Below, piece after piece: positions 41,248-50,775 of a stretch of 64,000 nt of DNA. The number at the start of each line of letters is the position of its first letter. Position 1 is the first letter of the stretch. This stretch comes from Acuticoccus sediminis (GTDB lineage Bacteria; Pseudomonadota; Alphaproteobacteria; Rhizobiales; Amorphaceae). The translations under genes and the position numbers were made by a program. The notes beneath the pieces were generated by a model. That model was given only the letters and a program-made list of their open reading frames with translations, was not told where the DNA came from and ran no database searches. The stretch lies in assembly GCF_003258595.1 (NCBI RefSeq), contig NZ_QHHQ01000008.1, positions 1 to 64,000 on the forward strand, read 5' to 3'.

Positions 41248-42102
41248 TCAGGGCGTCCAGGTGAGGGCTTCGACGACGGTGCTGTCCGGGTCGCGCAATG
41301 CGTCGACGATGTCGAAGTGGTGCCGGCCGGGGGCCTCCAGCGCGACGGTGCGCACGCCGAAGCCATGCCACACATTGGCGAGAAGGGCGTTCTGCCGGCG
41401 GAATTCGGCGAGCTCCGCGCCACCGACGATGCAGGTCAGGTCGATCCCGTCGCGCGGCTCCAGCAGCGCCGGGCTCTCAGCGCGCGCGCTCTCGAGGGTC
41501 AGGCCGAGGATCTCGTTCATCGACGCCGGGATCAGGCAGCGCAGGTCATGGACGCCGCTGATCGAGACCACCTTGCCGATCCGCTCGATGGTCGCCTCGC
41601 AGATCGGCGCGTCGCGGCACAGCATGCGCGAGACGAGATGGCCGCCGGCGGAATGGCCGGAGAGGTTGATGGGCCCTTCGATCTGCTCGGCGATGTCGTC
41701 CAGGAAGGCGCCGATCTCGCGGGTGATCTCCGGGACCGTCGCCTCGGGGCAGAGCGTGTATTCCGGCATCGCCACGGCGAAGCCGCGGGCAAGGGGCCCT
41801 TCCGCGAAGCGCGACCAGTTGCCGATCACGTGCGCCTTCCAGTAGCCGCCGTGGACGAACACGGCGAGGCCCTTCGGCGCGCCCTCCGGGAGGAACAGGT
41901 CGTAGTGCTGGCGGGGCGAATCGCCGTAGGGGACGCCGATGCGGGCGCGGCCGGCGGCGAGGAGCGTCTCGCGGAACGTCTTCGCCTCGGCGGCCCAGCG
42001 GGGCGTGTAGGCGGCCGCGCCTTCGATGGAGGCGCCGTTGTCCCACGCCGCGTCGATGTCGGTGACGGGGTCGCCGCCGGTCCAGATCAGGTTCTCGGTC
42101 AT
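41248..42102 (-). CDS. Alpha/beta hydrolase, kynurenine formamidase-like
   Basis: 284 residues. HGGYWKA provides the oxyanion turn seen in arylformamidases; GHSAGGHL carries the nucleophile Ser; RHHFDIVDAL supplies the catalytic His. Kynurenine formamidase makes kynurenine, whose cleavage gives anthranilate, so a tryptophan-to-anthranilate link fits this locus, but esterase activity on another substrate is equally possible. Last gene of the operon, in an ATGA overlap with the RidA-family gene. Confidence 0.75.
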   Translation of the reverse strand: MTENLIWTGGDPVTDIDAAWDNGASIEGAAAYTPRWAAEAKTFRETLLAAGRARIGVPYGDSPRQHYDLFLPEGAPKGLAVFVHGGYWKAHVIGNWSRFAEGPLARGFAVAMPEYTLCPEATVPEITREIGAFLDDIAEQIEGPINLSGHSAGGHLVSRMLCRDAPICEATIERIGKVVSISGVHDLRCLIPASMNEILGLTLESARAESPALLEPRDGIDLTCIVGGAELAEFRRQNALLANVWHGFGVRTVALEAPGRHHFDIVDALRDPDSTVVEALTWTP

Positions 42103-42533
42103 GTGTCGGGTACGATCGCTGTGGCTTCGATTTCGACGAGGGCTTTGGGCTCCACCAGATCGGAGACCTCCACCAGCGCCATCGCCGGATAGTGACGTCC
42201 CATAACGTTGCGGTAAATGGCGCCCATCTCCGCGAGCGACCTGCGGTAGCCCTCGACCGAGCGCACGTACCAGGTGAGGCGGGCGATGTGCTCCACCTCG
42301 CCGCCGGCTTCCGCCACCACGGCAACGACGTTCCTGAGCGCCTGCTCCACCTGCGGGACGAACCCCTCGGGGAACTCCTCGTTCTCGTCCCAGCCGATGA
42401 GGCCGCCGGTGAGGACGAGTGTGCCGCGCCCGGCCATTCCGTTGGCGTAGCCCTTAGGCTTCTTCCATCCGGGGGGCTGCAGGACGGTCAGCGCGGCCGG
42501 CGCCGTCGCGGCCTCGTCGCGGGATTGGCTCAC
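42099..42533 (-). CDS. RidA/YjgF-family protein lacking the catalytic arginine
   Basis: 144 residues from a GTG at 42533 (GTGA overlap with the ligase stop). The fold is clear: GMAGRGTLVLTGGLIGWD, QVEQALRNVVAVVAEAGG and LVEPKALVEIEATAIV. The position of the enamine-deaminase Arg (PAR in RidA) reads PAMALVEV, so Met replaces Arg. Rid subgroups without this Arg are common in aromatic and amino-acid catabolic operons and include aminomuconate deaminase relatives. It may process an enamine intermediate of the pathway, but by a different mechanism. Confidence 0.82.
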   Translation of the reverse strand: MSQSRDEAATAPAALTVLQPPGWKKPKGYANGMAGRGTLVLTGGLIGWDENEEFPEGFVPQVEQALRNVVAVVAEAGGEVEHIARLTWYVRSVEGYRRSLAEMGAIYRNVMGRHYPAMALVEVSDLVEPKALVEIEATAIVPDT

Positions 42534-44173
42534 AGGACGTCTCCTTGGGTCTCGGGCTCGGCTTCGGCGTGCTTGCGCAGGGCAAAGCGCTGCAACTTGC
42601 CGGACTCCGTCTTGGGTAGCGCGTCGACGAACTCGATGGCGCGGGGGTACTTGTAGGGGGCGAGCTCGGCCTTCACGTGCTCCTGCAGCGTCTTCACCAG
42701 GGCGGCGTCGCCGGTGAAGCCGTCGCGCAGGACCACGTAGGCCTTGACGATGTGGCCTCGGTCCGCGTCGGGAGCGCCGACGACGCCCGTCTCCGCCACG
42801 GCCGGGTGGGCGAGGAGGGCGGCTTCCACCTCCGGCCCGGCGATGTTGTAGCCGGAGGAGACGATCATGTCGTCGTTGCGGGCCTGGAACCAGAAGTAGC
42901 CGTCCTCGTCCTCGACGAAGGTGTCGCCGGTGATGTTCCAGCCGTTCTCGACGTAGTTCCTCTGCCGTTCGTCGGCGAGGTAGCGGCAGCCGATCGGCCC
43001 GCGCACGGCGAGGCGGCCGGGAACGCCCGGCGGGCAGCGCTCGCCCTTCGCGTCGACCACCTTGGCCTCGTAGCCGGGGACGGGCTTGCCGGTGGCGCCG
43101 GGGCGGATGTCCTCCTCGCGTGCGGCGATGAAGATGTGCAGCATCTCGGTGGCGCCGATCCCGTCCATCAGCCGGATGCCGGTCGCCTCCAGCCAGGCGT
43201 CGTAGGTCGGGCGCGGCAGGGTCTCGCCGGCGGACACGCCCTTGCGCAGCGAGGAGAAGTCGTACTCGCGCGCCTTGGGGATCATCGCCCGATAGGCAGT
43301 CGGCGCCGTGAAGGTGATGGTGGCGCGGTATTCTTCTATGGCGGCGGCGAGGTCCGGCGGACCGGCCTTCTCCAGCAGCACCGCGGAGGCGCCGACGCGG
43401 AAGGGGAAGAGGACGAGGCCGCCGAGGCCGAAGGTGAAGGCGAGCGGCGGGGAGCCGATGAACACGTCCGTCGGTTCCGCGCGCAGGATCTCCTTTGCGT
43501 AGCAGTCGCAGATGACGAGGAGGTCGCGATGATAGTGGATCGTCGCCTTCGGCATCCCGGTCGTGCCGGAGGTGAAGCCGAGGAGGCACGGGTCGTCGGC
43601 GCGGGTGGGGGCGGCCTCGAAGGTGTCCGGCACGCCCTCCAGCAGGTCGCCGAGCTCGCCGCCGGCGGTGCCCTCCCAGGTCACGATGCGGCAGGGTCCG
43701 GCGGCCATGGCGGCGGCGCGCCGCATCTCGCCCTCGAGCTTCGCGTCGCAGAGGGCGAGGCCGATCTCGGCCTTGTCCAGCGCCTTGACGATCTCTCCGG
43801 CGCGCAGCAGCGGCATGGTCGCGACGACGATGCCGCCGGCCTTGATGATGGCGAGGTAGAGGGCGACCTTCGTGGGGTTGTTGGCCGAGCGCAGCAGCAC
43901 CCGGTTGCCGGGCACCATGCCGAGCTTGCCTGTCAGCACGTTGGCCATCCGGTCGATCATGCGGGCGAGATCGGCGTAGGTCCAGCGCACGCCCGGCGCC
44001 ATCAGCGCGACGCTGTCGCCGCGGCCCTCCGTGACGTTCCTGTCGACGAGCTCGACCGTGGCGTTCAGCATCTCGGGGTAGCCGAGGCGGTCGAGGTTGA
44101 TGAAGTCGGGCTGCTCACCTTCGGGCGGCAGGTTGTCGATGACGAAGGTGTCGACGTGGCACGAAGACGGCAT
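42530..44173 (-). CDS. 2-aminobenzoate-CoA ligase (benzoate-CoA ligase family)
   Basis: 547 residues from the ATG at 44173, preceded by GGGAGG; a GTG at 44185 would overlap the previous stop. AMP-forming signature LGFTSGTTGMPKATIHYH (about 190) and the C-terminal YKYPRAIEFVDALPKTESGKLQR with the catalytic Lys (in parts: PRAIEFVDALPKTESGK). It activates the aromatic acid to its CoA thioester, the first committed step. Assignment to 2-aminobenzoate rests on the neighbouring monooxygenase/reductase; benzoate-type substrates cannot be excluded by sequence reading. Confidence 0.85.
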   Translation of the reverse strand: MPSSCHVDTFVIDNLPPEGEQPDFINLDRLGYPEMLNATVELVDRNVTEGRGDSVALMAPGVRWTYADLARMIDRMANVLTGKLGMVPGNRVLLRSANNPTKVALYLAIIKAGGIVVATMPLLRAGEIVKALDKAEIGLALCDAKLEGEMRRAAAMAAGPCRIVTWEGTAGGELGDLLEGVPDTFEAAPTRADDPCLLGFTSGTTGMPKATIHYHRDLLVICDCYAKEILRAEPTDVFIGSPPLAFTFGLGGLVLFPFRVGASAVLLEKAGPPDLAAAIEEYRATITFTAPTAYRAMIPKAREYDFSSLRKGVSAGETLPRPTYDAWLEATGIRLMDGIGATEMLHIFIAAREEDIRPGATGKPVPGYEAKVVDAKGERCPPGVPGRLAVRGPIGCRYLADERQRNYVENGWNITGDTFVEDEDGYFWFQARNDDMIVSSGYNIAGPEVEAALLAHPAVAETGVVGAPDADRGHIVKAYVVLRDGFTGDAALVKTLQEHVKAELAPYKYPRAIEFVDALPKTESGKLQRFALRKHAEAEPETQGDVL

Positions 44174-44184
44174 GACGCCTCCCA

Positions 44185-45339
44185 CTAGGTCGGCTGCGAC
44201 AGCAGCTGGCGGGCAATGATGAGCTTCTGGACTTCCGTGGCGCCCTCGTAGATCCGCAGCGCGCGGATATCGCGGTAGAGCGTCTCGGGAATGGAGCCGG
44301 ACCGCACGCCCTCGCCGCCGTGGAGCTGGACGGCGCGGTCGATGACCTTCTGGGCGTTCTCGGTGGCGACCATCTTGGCCATGGCCGCCTCGCGGGTGAT
44401 GCGCGGGGCCCCGGCATCGCGCGTCCAGGCGGCGCGGTAGACGAGGAGGGCGGCCTCGTCGATCTCGGTGGCCATCTCGGCGAGCGCGGCCTGGGCGAGC
44501 GGCAGGTCGGAGAGGGTGCCGCCGAACATCGCGCGCGAGCGGGCCCGGTCGAGGGCGGCGTCGAGCGCGCGGCGGGCAAATCCCAGCGCGGCGGCGCCGA
44601 CCGTGGTGCGGAAGACGTCGAGCGTCGCCATCGCCACCTTGAAGCCCGCGCCCGGCGCGCCGATGCGGTGGGCGGCCGGGATGGTGACGCCCTCGAAGGC
44701 GAGGCGGGCGAGGGGGTGGGGCGAGATGGTGTCGAGCCGCTCGGCCACCGTCAGGCCCGGCGTGTCGGCGGGGACCCAGTAGGCGGAGAGGCCGCGCGCC
44801 CCCGGGGCCTCGCCTGAGCGGGCGAACACCACGTAGGAGTCGGCGATCCCGCCGTTGGAGATCCAGATCTTCTCGCCGTCGAGCCGAACGGCGTCGTTGC
44901 CGGCCGGCGTGGCGGAGAGCGCCAGCGCGGCGACGTCGGACCCGGCATCGGGCTCGGTGAGGGCGAAGGCGGTGATGGCGGTGCCGGCCCGGGCGCGCGG
45001 CAGGATCGCGGCCTTGACCGCCTCGTCCGCGAAGAGCGTGACCGAGCCGGTGCCGAGGCCCTGCATCGCGAAGGCGAAGTCGGCGAGCGCGTCGTGCCGG
45101 GCGAACGTCTCGCGCAGGATCGACAGGGCGCGCACGTCGAAGACGCCGGATTCCGGAACGGCGTAGGCGAGGAAGCCCGCCGCGCCGAGCGCGGCGACGA
45201 GACGCCGGCAGGAGGCGTCGGCGTCGTGGTGGTCGACGAGCGCCGGCACGTTCCCGGCGGCCCAGGCGTCGGCCTCGGCGGCGAGCGCCTTGTGGCGCGG
45301 CTCGAAGAAGGGCCAGTCGAGGAACGTGGTATCGGCCAC
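44185..45339 (-). CDS. Acyl-CoA dehydrogenase
   Basis: 384 residues. FAD and substrate motifs: [20 protein letters not shown] and [11 protein letters not shown]; the C-terminal [18 protein letters not shown] closes the active site. In the hybrid aromatic route it would oxidise a ring-reduced CoA thioester. Two bases after the hydratase-like gene, so translated from one message. Confidence 0.92.
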   Translation of the reverse strand: MADTTFLDWPFFEPRHKALAAEADAWAAGNVPALVDHHDADASCRRLVAALGAAGFLAYAVPESGVFDVRALSILRETFARHDALADFAFAMQGLGTGSVTLFADEAVKAAILPRARAGTAITAFALTEPDAGSDVAALALSATPAGNDAVRLDGEKIWISNGGIADSYVVFARSGEAPGARGLSAYWVPADTPGLTVAERLDTISPHPLARLAFEGVTIPAAHRIGAPGAGFKVAMATLDVFRTTVGAAALGFARRALDAALDRARSRAMFGGTLSDLPLAQAALAEMATEIDEAALLVYRAAWTRDAGAPRITREAAMAKMVATENAQKVIDRAVQLHGGEGVRSGSIPETLYRDIRALRIYEGATEVQKLIIARQLLSQPT

Positions 45340-45340
45340 C

Positions 45341-46171
45341 TCAGTTGCCCTCGAAGACAGGCTTCTGCTTCGCAGCGAAGGCGTTGAAGGCGCGGGTGAA
45401 GTCGCCGGTCGTCATGCAGAAGGCCTGCGCCATCGCCTCGGCGTCGATCGCCTCGTCGATGCCCATGGCCCATTCCATCTGCAGCATCTTCTTGGTGATG
45501 CCGTTGGCGAAGGTCGGCCCCGCGACGATCCCGGCGGCCATCTCCCGCGCGGCGTCGAGCGCGGCGCCGCCCTCCACGACGCGATTGAAGAAGCCCCAGC
45601 GCTCGCCCTCCTCGGCGGGGAGGAAGCGGCCGGTATAGAGAAGCTCCGACGCGCGGCCCTGGCCGATGATGCGCGGCAGCATCGCGCAGGCGCCCATGTC
45701 GCATCCGGCGAGCCCGACGCGGTTGAACAGGAAGGCGACCTTGGCCCCGGCGCCGGCGACACGCAGGTCCGATGCCATGGCGACGATCGCGCCGGCGCCC
45801 GCGCACACGCCCTCGACGGCGGAGACGATCGGCTGCGGGCAGGCGCGCATCTCCTTCACCAGGTCGCCGGTCATGGTGGTGAAGGTGTGGAGGTCCGCCG
45901 CGCCCATCTTCGTCAGCGGCTCGATGATCTCGAAGACGTCGCCGCCGGAGGAGAAGTTGCCGCCCGCGCCGGTGATGACGACGGCCTTGATGGACCGGTC
46001 GTGGCGCAGGGCGTGGAAGGTGTCGCGCAGCTCGGCGTAGCTCTCGAACGTCAGCGGGTTCTTGCGCTCGGGGCGGTTCAGCGTGACGGTGGCGATGCCG
46101 TCCGCGACATCCCAGCGGAAGTGGGCCGGGGCGAACCCTCCGAGGGGGGCTGCGATAGCGTTCTGGTGCAT
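45341..46171 (-). CDS. Enoyl-CoA hydratase/isomerase family protein
   Basis: 276 residues. The crotonase core is present ([13 protein letters not shown] oxyanion loop, [32 protein letters not shown]). The usual first catalytic Glu is replaced (AGAIVAM) and the second region reads [13 protein letters not shown], so the chemistry may be hydrolysis or ring opening rather than simple hydration. It starts in a TGATG with the MarR stop. Confidence 0.87.
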   Translation of the reverse strand: MHQNAIAAPLGGFAPAHFRWDVADGIATVTLNRPERKNPLTFESYAELRDTFHALRHDRSIKAVVITGAGGNFSSGGDVFEIIEPLTKMGAADLHTFTTMTGDLVKEMRACPQPIVSAVEGVCAGAGAIVAMASDLRVAGAGAKVAFLFNRVGLAGCDMGACAMLPRIIGQGRASELLYTGRFLPAEEGERWGFFNRVVEGGAALDAAREMAAGIVAGPTFANGITKKMLQMEWAMGIDEAIDAEAMAQAFCMTTGDFTRAFNAFAAKQKPVFEGN

Positions 46172-46701
46172 CAGGCGTCTCCTGTCCGCGTTTTGGCCTT
46201 GCCTTCGGTGGCGGACGTGACCGAGGCCTTGAGGTCGCCGAGGCGGTGGTAGAGCTGGTCGAGCTCGGCGGCGCCGAGGCCGCCGAGGAGCTCGCCGACC
46301 CAGTCGGAATGTTCCGCCGCCATCTCCGCGAAGGCGGCGCGGCCGGAGGGGGTGAGGCTGACGCGCACGGCCCGGCGGTCGGTCTCGGGCGTCTCGCGGA
46401 CGATGAGGCCTTCCTGGACCAGCCGCTCGACGAGGCCGGTGACGTTGCCGTTGGAGACCATCATGCGGCGCGACAGCTCGCCGAGCAGGATCCCTTCGGG
46501 CGCCCGCTCGAGCTGGGCGAGGAGGTCGAACCGCGGCAGCGTCGTGTTGAACCGCTCGCGCAGGCGGCGCCGGATCTCCGCCTCGATGAGGTTGCTGACC
46601 GCGAGGAGGCGCAGCCAGAGGCGGAGGTCGGCGCTGTGGTCCTCGTGCGCGGCGGGCTCGCCGAGGGCGGAATCCATGTCGTCGGACGCGCGCGCGCTCA
46701 T
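46171..46701 (-). CDS. MarR-family transcriptional regulator
   Basis: 176 residues. Winged helix: [40 protein letters not shown] (as [20 protein letters not shown]), then [18 protein letters not shown] in the wing. Repressors of this type in catabolic operons respond to the aromatic CoA ester. Encoded inside the operon between SDR and hydratase-like genes. Palindromes before the three transcription units of the locus are its likely targets. Overlaps the SDR stop by ATGA. Confidence 0.92.
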   Translation of the reverse strand: MSARASDDMDSALGEPAAHEDHSADLRLWLRLLAVSNLIEAEIRRRLRERFNTTLPRFDLLAQLERAPEGILLGELSRRMMVSNGNVTGLVERLVQEGLIVRETPETDRRAVRVSLTPSGRAAFAEMAAEHSDWVGELLGGLGAAELDQLYHRLGDLKASVTSATEGKAKTRTGDA

Positions 46702-47465
46702 GTTTCGCCTCCTGAAACGGCGATCGCCTGCCCGGTGACGGCGGCCGCGGCAGGGCTCGCGAGCCAGAGGACGGCGGCCGCGACCTCGTCCGGGTCGATC
46801 AGGCGGCCCATCGGGTTGACCTTTGTGAACTCGGCGAGGAGATCGGCCCGCTCGCGTCCGGTCTTCTGTTCCAGCGCGTCGATGGAGCCGGCGACGAGGT
46901 CGGTATCGGTGAAGCCGGGGCAGACGGCGTTGACCGTGATGCCGGTGCGGGCGAGTTCCAGCGCGAGCGCCCGCGTGAGGCCGACCGCGGCGTGCTTGGC
47001 CGCGCAGTAGGCGCCGACATAGGCGTATCCCTTCAGCCCGGCGGTGGAGGCGATGGCGATGATGCGCCCCGAGCCCTGCGCCTTCATGGCCGGCACCACC
47101 GCCTTCGCCGCGACGAGAAGCGGCTCGACGTTGAGGGCCATCATGGTGCGCAGGGCGCCGGTGGTGGTGCGGGCGAGCGGGGCGGTGTCCGCGCCGCCGG
47201 CATTGTTGACGAGGACGTCGACGGGGCCGTGCGCCTCCGCGGCGTCGTGAAGAGCGGCGGCGAGAGCCTCTTCGTTGGTGACGTCGGCCGCGACATGGCC
47301 GGCGGCATGGAGCGCTTCGGCCGCGGCGCGGGCGCTTTCGGGCGTCCGGCCGAGAACCGTGACGCGGTCGCCGGCCGTGACGAACGCTGCCGCGATCGCG
47401 CGCCCGATGCCGCGGGTGGCACCGGTGACGAGGACGTGGCGAGGGGCGGTATCAGGCGAACTCAA
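46698..47465 (-). CDS. Short-chain dehydrogenase (beta-hydroxyacyl-CoA type)
   Basis: 255 residues from a TTG at 47465. NAD(P) motif [17 protein letters not shown], catalytic Ser-Tyr-Lys in [22 protein letters not shown] (as STAGLKG and YCAAKHA) and the PG motif [11 protein letters not shown]. In the anthranilate hybrid route a dehydrogenase oxidises the hydroxy intermediate; this SDR is the obvious candidate. First gene of the 41.2-47.5 kb unit, with a palindrome 21-44 bases upstream. Confidence 0.88.
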   Translation of the reverse strand: MSSPDTAPRHVLVTGATRGIGRAIAAAFVTAGDRVTVLGRTPESARAAAEALHAAGHVAADVTNEEALAAALHDAAEAHGPVDVLVNNAGGADTAPLARTTTGALRTMMALNVEPLLVAAKAVVPAMKAQGSGRIIAIASTAGLKGYAYVGAYCAAKHAAVGLTRALALELARTGITVNAVCPGFTDTDLVAGSIDALEQKTGRERADLLAEFTKVNPMGRLIDPDEVAAAVLWLASPAAAAVTGQAIAVSGGET

Positions 47466-47485
47466 GGCGTATGCTCGACGGCTCG

Positions 47486-47509
47486 TGATGTTTGAAGCTT
47501 AAACTATCA
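47486..47509. promoter_or_regulatory. Palindromic operator candidate before the SDR gene
   Basis: 24-bp dyad with 3 mismatched pairs, centred at 47498/47499. The core TTGAAGCTTAAA (47492-47503) matches the consensus TTTANGCNTAAA with one change. Position 21-44 bases before the start codon suits repression. Confidence 0.6.
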
Positions 47510-47559
47510 GGGCGAACGCAGGCAACCGCGGTCGCTCCATCGGCCCGGGATGGTCGCCG

Positions 47560-48846
47560 CTATTTGGCGGCGACCGGGGTCGGGGTGGCGGCGGAACTTG
47601 TGGCGCCGCCCTGCCTCTGGCCGGCGGCGGCGAAACCGGCCTTGCCGGCGTACCCGCCGACGATGGCGGCCCGCTCGGCCTTGGTCATGACGTCCTCGAT
47701 GCTCTCGAAGCCGCCGGGGGCGCGCTTCTCCGCCTCGTCGATGACGCGCTCCGGGCCGCCCTTGCGGTTGAGCCGGACGACCTCGGCGGTCTTCGGCCGA
47801 CGATCGGCCTCGTAGGCGTGGAGCGCCTGACGGGGGTGCTCGGCCTTCTGCAGCGCGTCGGCGAGCGCCCTCGCGTCGAGGATCGCCTGCGACGCGCCGT
47901 TGGAGCCGACAGGGTACATCGGATGCGCGGCGTCGCCCAGCAGCGTCACGCGGCCGAAGGTCCAGCGCGGCAGCGGATCGCGGTCGCACATCGGGTACTC
48001 GAACGCCTGCGGGGTCGTCTCGACGAGGGCGTAGACGTCGTAGTCCGGGATGTTGAAACGTCTGGCGTAGGGCAGCACCATCGAGCGCTGCGCGGGACGC
48101 GACCAGCTCTCCTTGGGGGGCGGCGAGGCGGCCCCGTCGGCCATCTTGATGTTCACCACCCAGTTCATGAGCTGCCTGCCGCCCTCGGGGTGGGCGATCG
48201 GGTAGAGCACGAACTTGGCGCCCATGCCGCCGCCGATCGCCATCGAGCGGCCATCGCGCCAGGGCGTGAACTCCGTCGCGCCGCGCCACATGAGGACGCC
48301 GTTCCACTTCGGCGGCCCTTCGTTCGGGTAGAACGTGCGGCGGCCGACCGAGTGGATCCCGTCGGCGCAGATGAGGACGTCGCCGCGCGCGGTGAGGCCG
48401 GGCCCGCCGGTGACCGAATCGATGAAATGCGCGGTGACGCCGCCCTCGTTCTCGATGAAGCCGGCGAGGCCGAGGCCGGTCTTGACCGCGTCCGGGCCGA
48501 GGCGGGCGATGACGGCGTCGTAGAGCACCTTCTGTAGCCGGCCGCGATGGATCGAGAACTGCGGGACCGCGTGCCCGGCGTCGAGGCCGCGCAGCTCGCG
48601 CCACACCTCCTGGCCGTAGCGGTTGTAGTAGAAGAGTTCGCGCGTGCGCGGCGCGGCGTCGTCGAGCGCCGGCAGGAGGCCGATCTCGGCGAGCTCGCGG
48701 ATCGCGTGGGGGAGGGTGTTGATGCCCACCCCGACCTCGCGCACCGAGGGCGACTGCTCGTAGATCGTGGCGCGGATGCCGCGGCGGTGCAGCATCAGGG
48801 CCGTGGTCAGCCCACCGATGCCCGCGCCGGCAATGAGAACCTTCAT
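47560..48846 (-). CDS. FAD-dependent aromatic monooxygenase
   Basis: 428 residues from the ATG at 48846, with AAGGAGG before it. LIAGAGIGGLTTALMLHRRG is the FAD dinucleotide fold; DVLICADGIHSVGRR is the DG motif; VTLLGDAAHPMYPVGSNGAS the GD motif. It is related to salicylate and hydroxybenzoate hydroxylases. It is separate from the large monooxygenase/reductase and may handle a related substrate. The C-terminal 25 residues are Ala/Thr/Pro-rich and untypical. Confidence 0.87.
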   Translation of the reverse strand: MKVLIAGAGIGGLTTALMLHRRGIRATIYEQSPSVREVGVGINTLPHAIRELAEIGLLPALDDAAPRTRELFYYNRYGQEVWRELRGLDAGHAVPQFSIHRGRLQKVLYDAVIARLGPDAVKTGLGLAGFIENEGGVTAHFIDSVTGGPGLTARGDVLICADGIHSVGRRTFYPNEGPPKWNGVLMWRGATEFTPWRDGRSMAIGGGMGAKFVLYPIAHPEGGRQLMNWVVNIKMADGAASPPPKESWSRPAQRSMVLPYARRFNIPDYDVYALVETTPQAFEYPMCDRDPLPRWTFGRVTLLGDAAHPMYPVGSNGASQAILDARALADALQKAEHPRQALHAYEADRRPKTAEVVRLNRKGGPERVIDEAEKRAPGGFESIEDVMTKAERAAIVGGYAGKAGFAAAGQRQGGATSSAATPTPVAAK

Positions 48847-48856
48847 GTCCGCCTCC

Positions 48857-49315
48857 TTATGCGGCCTCGTCCGGCGGCGGCAGGAAGTCCACTTCGTGCT
48901 TGGCCGACACGGCGACGACTTCGGCCGGATCCGCCTCGGGCCCAAGGTTGTGCAGCGCCCAGAAGAGATCGTAGAGCCGCGCCGCCGGGGTCACCCAGAA
49001 GACGCACTTCACCGGCGCGTCGGACTTGTTGAAGAGCCCGTGCGGCAGGCCGCGGGGCAGGCGGATGAGGTCGCCCGGCTCGGCAAAGCCCTCGCTGCCC
49101 TCGAGGACCGTCGTGAGGCGGCCCTCCAGCATGTAGATGAACTCGTCCTGCGTCGGGTGGATGTGCGGCGGCACGAAGGTCCCCGGGGGGAAGGTCGCGT
49201 GCCACGAGAACGAAGCGTCCGTGAGCTGCTTGGGCACGTAGGTCTGGCCCAGGATGTTCCAGACGATCCCGTCCATGCCCTCGCCGTGCCTGGTGATGCC
49301 GGCGGTCATTGTCAT
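48857..49315 (-). CDS. Cupin-domain protein
   Basis: 152 residues. Metal site: PPHIHPTQDEFIYMLEGRL (HxH and Glu, motif 1), GDLIRLPRGLPHGLFN (His, motif 2). Single-domain cupins of this type in anthranilate or aromatic operons have been proposed as dioxygenases or ligand-binding partners. Ten bases before the FAD monooxygenase gene, so the two probably act together. Confidence 0.87.
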   Translation of the reverse strand: MTMTAGITRHGEGMDGIVWNILGQTYVPKQLTDASFSWHATFPPGTFVPPHIHPTQDEFIYMLEGRLTTVLEGSEGFAEPGDLIRLPRGLPHGLFNKSDAPVKCVFWVTPAARLYDLFWALHNLGPEADPAEVVAVSAKHEVDFLPPPDEAA

Positions 49316-49333
49316 TGGGGCGTTCTCCTTCGC

Positions 49334-50029
49334 TTACACATGCAGGAAGCGGTCTTTGATGTCGGGGGTCGCCCTCAGCTCGGCGGTCGAGCCCTGCCAG
49401 GCGATGCGCCCCTTCTCGATGACGACGTGCCGGTCCGCGAACCGGGCCAGCGCGTCGACGTTCTTGTCGATCACGAGGATCGCCTCGCCGGCGGACTTGA
49501 TCGCCTTGAGGCAGTCCCAGATCTCCTCGCGGATCAGGGGCGCCAGCCCCTCCGTCGCCTCGTCGAGGACGACGAGGCGCGGGTTGGTCATCAGCGCGCG
49601 GCCGATGGCGAGCATCTGCTGCTCGCCGCCCGAGAGCTGGTTGCCCATGTTGCGCCGCCGCTCCTGGAGCCGCGGGAAGAGGCTGTAGACGCTGGAGAGC
49701 GTCCAGCGCGCCGACCCCTCGTTGCGGTGCGTCGCGACGAGGTTCTCCTCGACGGTGAGCGTCGGGAAGATCTGCCGCCCCTCGGGCACGAGGCCGAGGC
49801 CGTGGCGTGCGATGATGTGGGGCGGCCTGCCGGTGACGTCGTCGCCGTCGATGGTGATGCGCCCGCCGGTCGGCTTCAGCAGGCCGAAGATTGACTTGAC
49901 GGTCGTCGTCTTGCCCATGCCGTTGCGGCCGAGCAGCGTGACCACCTCGCCGGCGGCGACCGAGAGGTCCACGCCGAAGAGGATGCGGGACTGTCCGTAG
50001 GCGGCTTCGAGCCCTTCGACGACGAGCAT
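49334..50029 (-). CDS. livF: Branched-chain amino acid/aromatic ABC transporter ATPase (LivF type)
   Basis: 231 residues. Walker A LLGRNGMGKTTTVKS, signature LSGGEQQMLAIGRALM, Walker B RLVVLDEATEGLAP. This is one of two ATPases of the importer. Starts in a TGATG with livG. The import substrate is inferred from context to be an aromatic acid. Confidence 0.94.
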   Translation of the reverse strand: MLVVEGLEAAYGQSRILFGVDLSVAAGEVVTLLGRNGMGKTTTVKSIFGLLKPTGGRITIDGDDVTGRPPHIIARHGLGLVPEGRQIFPTLTVEENLVATHRNEGSARWTLSSVYSLFPRLQERRRNMGNQLSGGEQQMLAIGRALMTNPRLVVLDEATEGLAPLIREEIWDCLKAIKSAGEAILVIDKNVDALARFADRHVVIEKGRIAWQGSTAELRATPDIKDRFLHV

Positions 50030-50775
50030 CAGGCCTCCTCCCCCAGGTAGGCGGCGCGCACTTCCGGGTCGGCGCGCACCGTGGCGGCGTCCCCGGTGGC
50101 GATGAGGCGGCCGTAGACGAGGACGCTGACGCGGTCGGCGAGGGCGAAGACGGCCTCCATGTCGTGTTCGATGAGGACGACGGTGTGGGTCGACTTGAGC
50201 TGGCGCATCAACTCGACGAGGACGGCGCCTTCCTCGTGCCCGGTCCCGGCGAGCGGCTCGTCGAGAAGGAGCATCTTCGCGCCGGTGGCGAGGGCGATGG
50301 CGATCTCGAGCTGCCGCTTCTCGCCGTGGGAGAGGTCGCCGGCACGCCGGTGGGCGCGGTCGGCGATGCCGACGCGCGAGAGCGTTTCCATCGCCGCGTC
50401 GTTGAGGGCGCGCTCGGCCGCGGCGGGACCGAAGAAGCGGAACGAGGAGCCGGAGCGGGCCTGGACCGCGGTCGCCGCGTTCTCCAGCACGGTGAAGCCT
50501 TCGAGGATCGAGGTGATCTGGAAGGACCGAGCGAGGCCGCGGCGCACGCGGGCCACCATCGGCAGCCGCGTGATGTCCTCCCCGGCGAAGTGGACCGATC
50601 CGGAGTCGCTCTTCAGCGAGCCGGAGAGCTGGTGGATCAGCGTCGTCTTGCCGGCGCCGTTGGGGCCGATGATCGCGTGCAACTCGCCCTCGGGGACGTC
50701 GAGGGAGATGCCGTCCGTGACGGCGAGCGCGCCGTACGCCTTGCGCAGGTCGCGGATGGACAGGAGGGCGCTCAC
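50029..50775 (-). CDS. livG: ABC transporter ATPase (LivG type)
   Basis: 248 residues from a GTG at 50775 in a GTGA overlap with livM. Walker A IIGPNGAGKTTLIHQ, LARSFQITSILEGFTVLENA typical of LivG, signature LSHGEKRQLEIAIAL, Walker B MLLLDEPLAGTG. The signature LSHGE is the common LivG form. Confidence 0.94.
   Translation of the reverse strand: MSALLSIRDLRKAYGALAVTDGISLDVPEGELHAIIGPNGAGKTTLIHQLSGSLKSDSGSVHFAGEDITRLPMVARVRRGLARSFQITSILEGFTVLENAATAVQARSGSSFRFFGPAAAERALNDAAMETLSRVGIADRAHRRAGDLSHGEKRQLEIAIALATGAKMLLLDEPLAGTGHEEGAVLVELMRQLKSTHTVVLIEHDMEAVFALADRVSVLVYGRLIATGDAATVRADPEVRAAYLGEEA

Noticed and set aside
42099-42533. A canonical RidA enamine deaminase
   Set aside because: The fold is right, but the catalytic Arg is replaced by Met (PAMAL), so standard RidA activity is not claimed.
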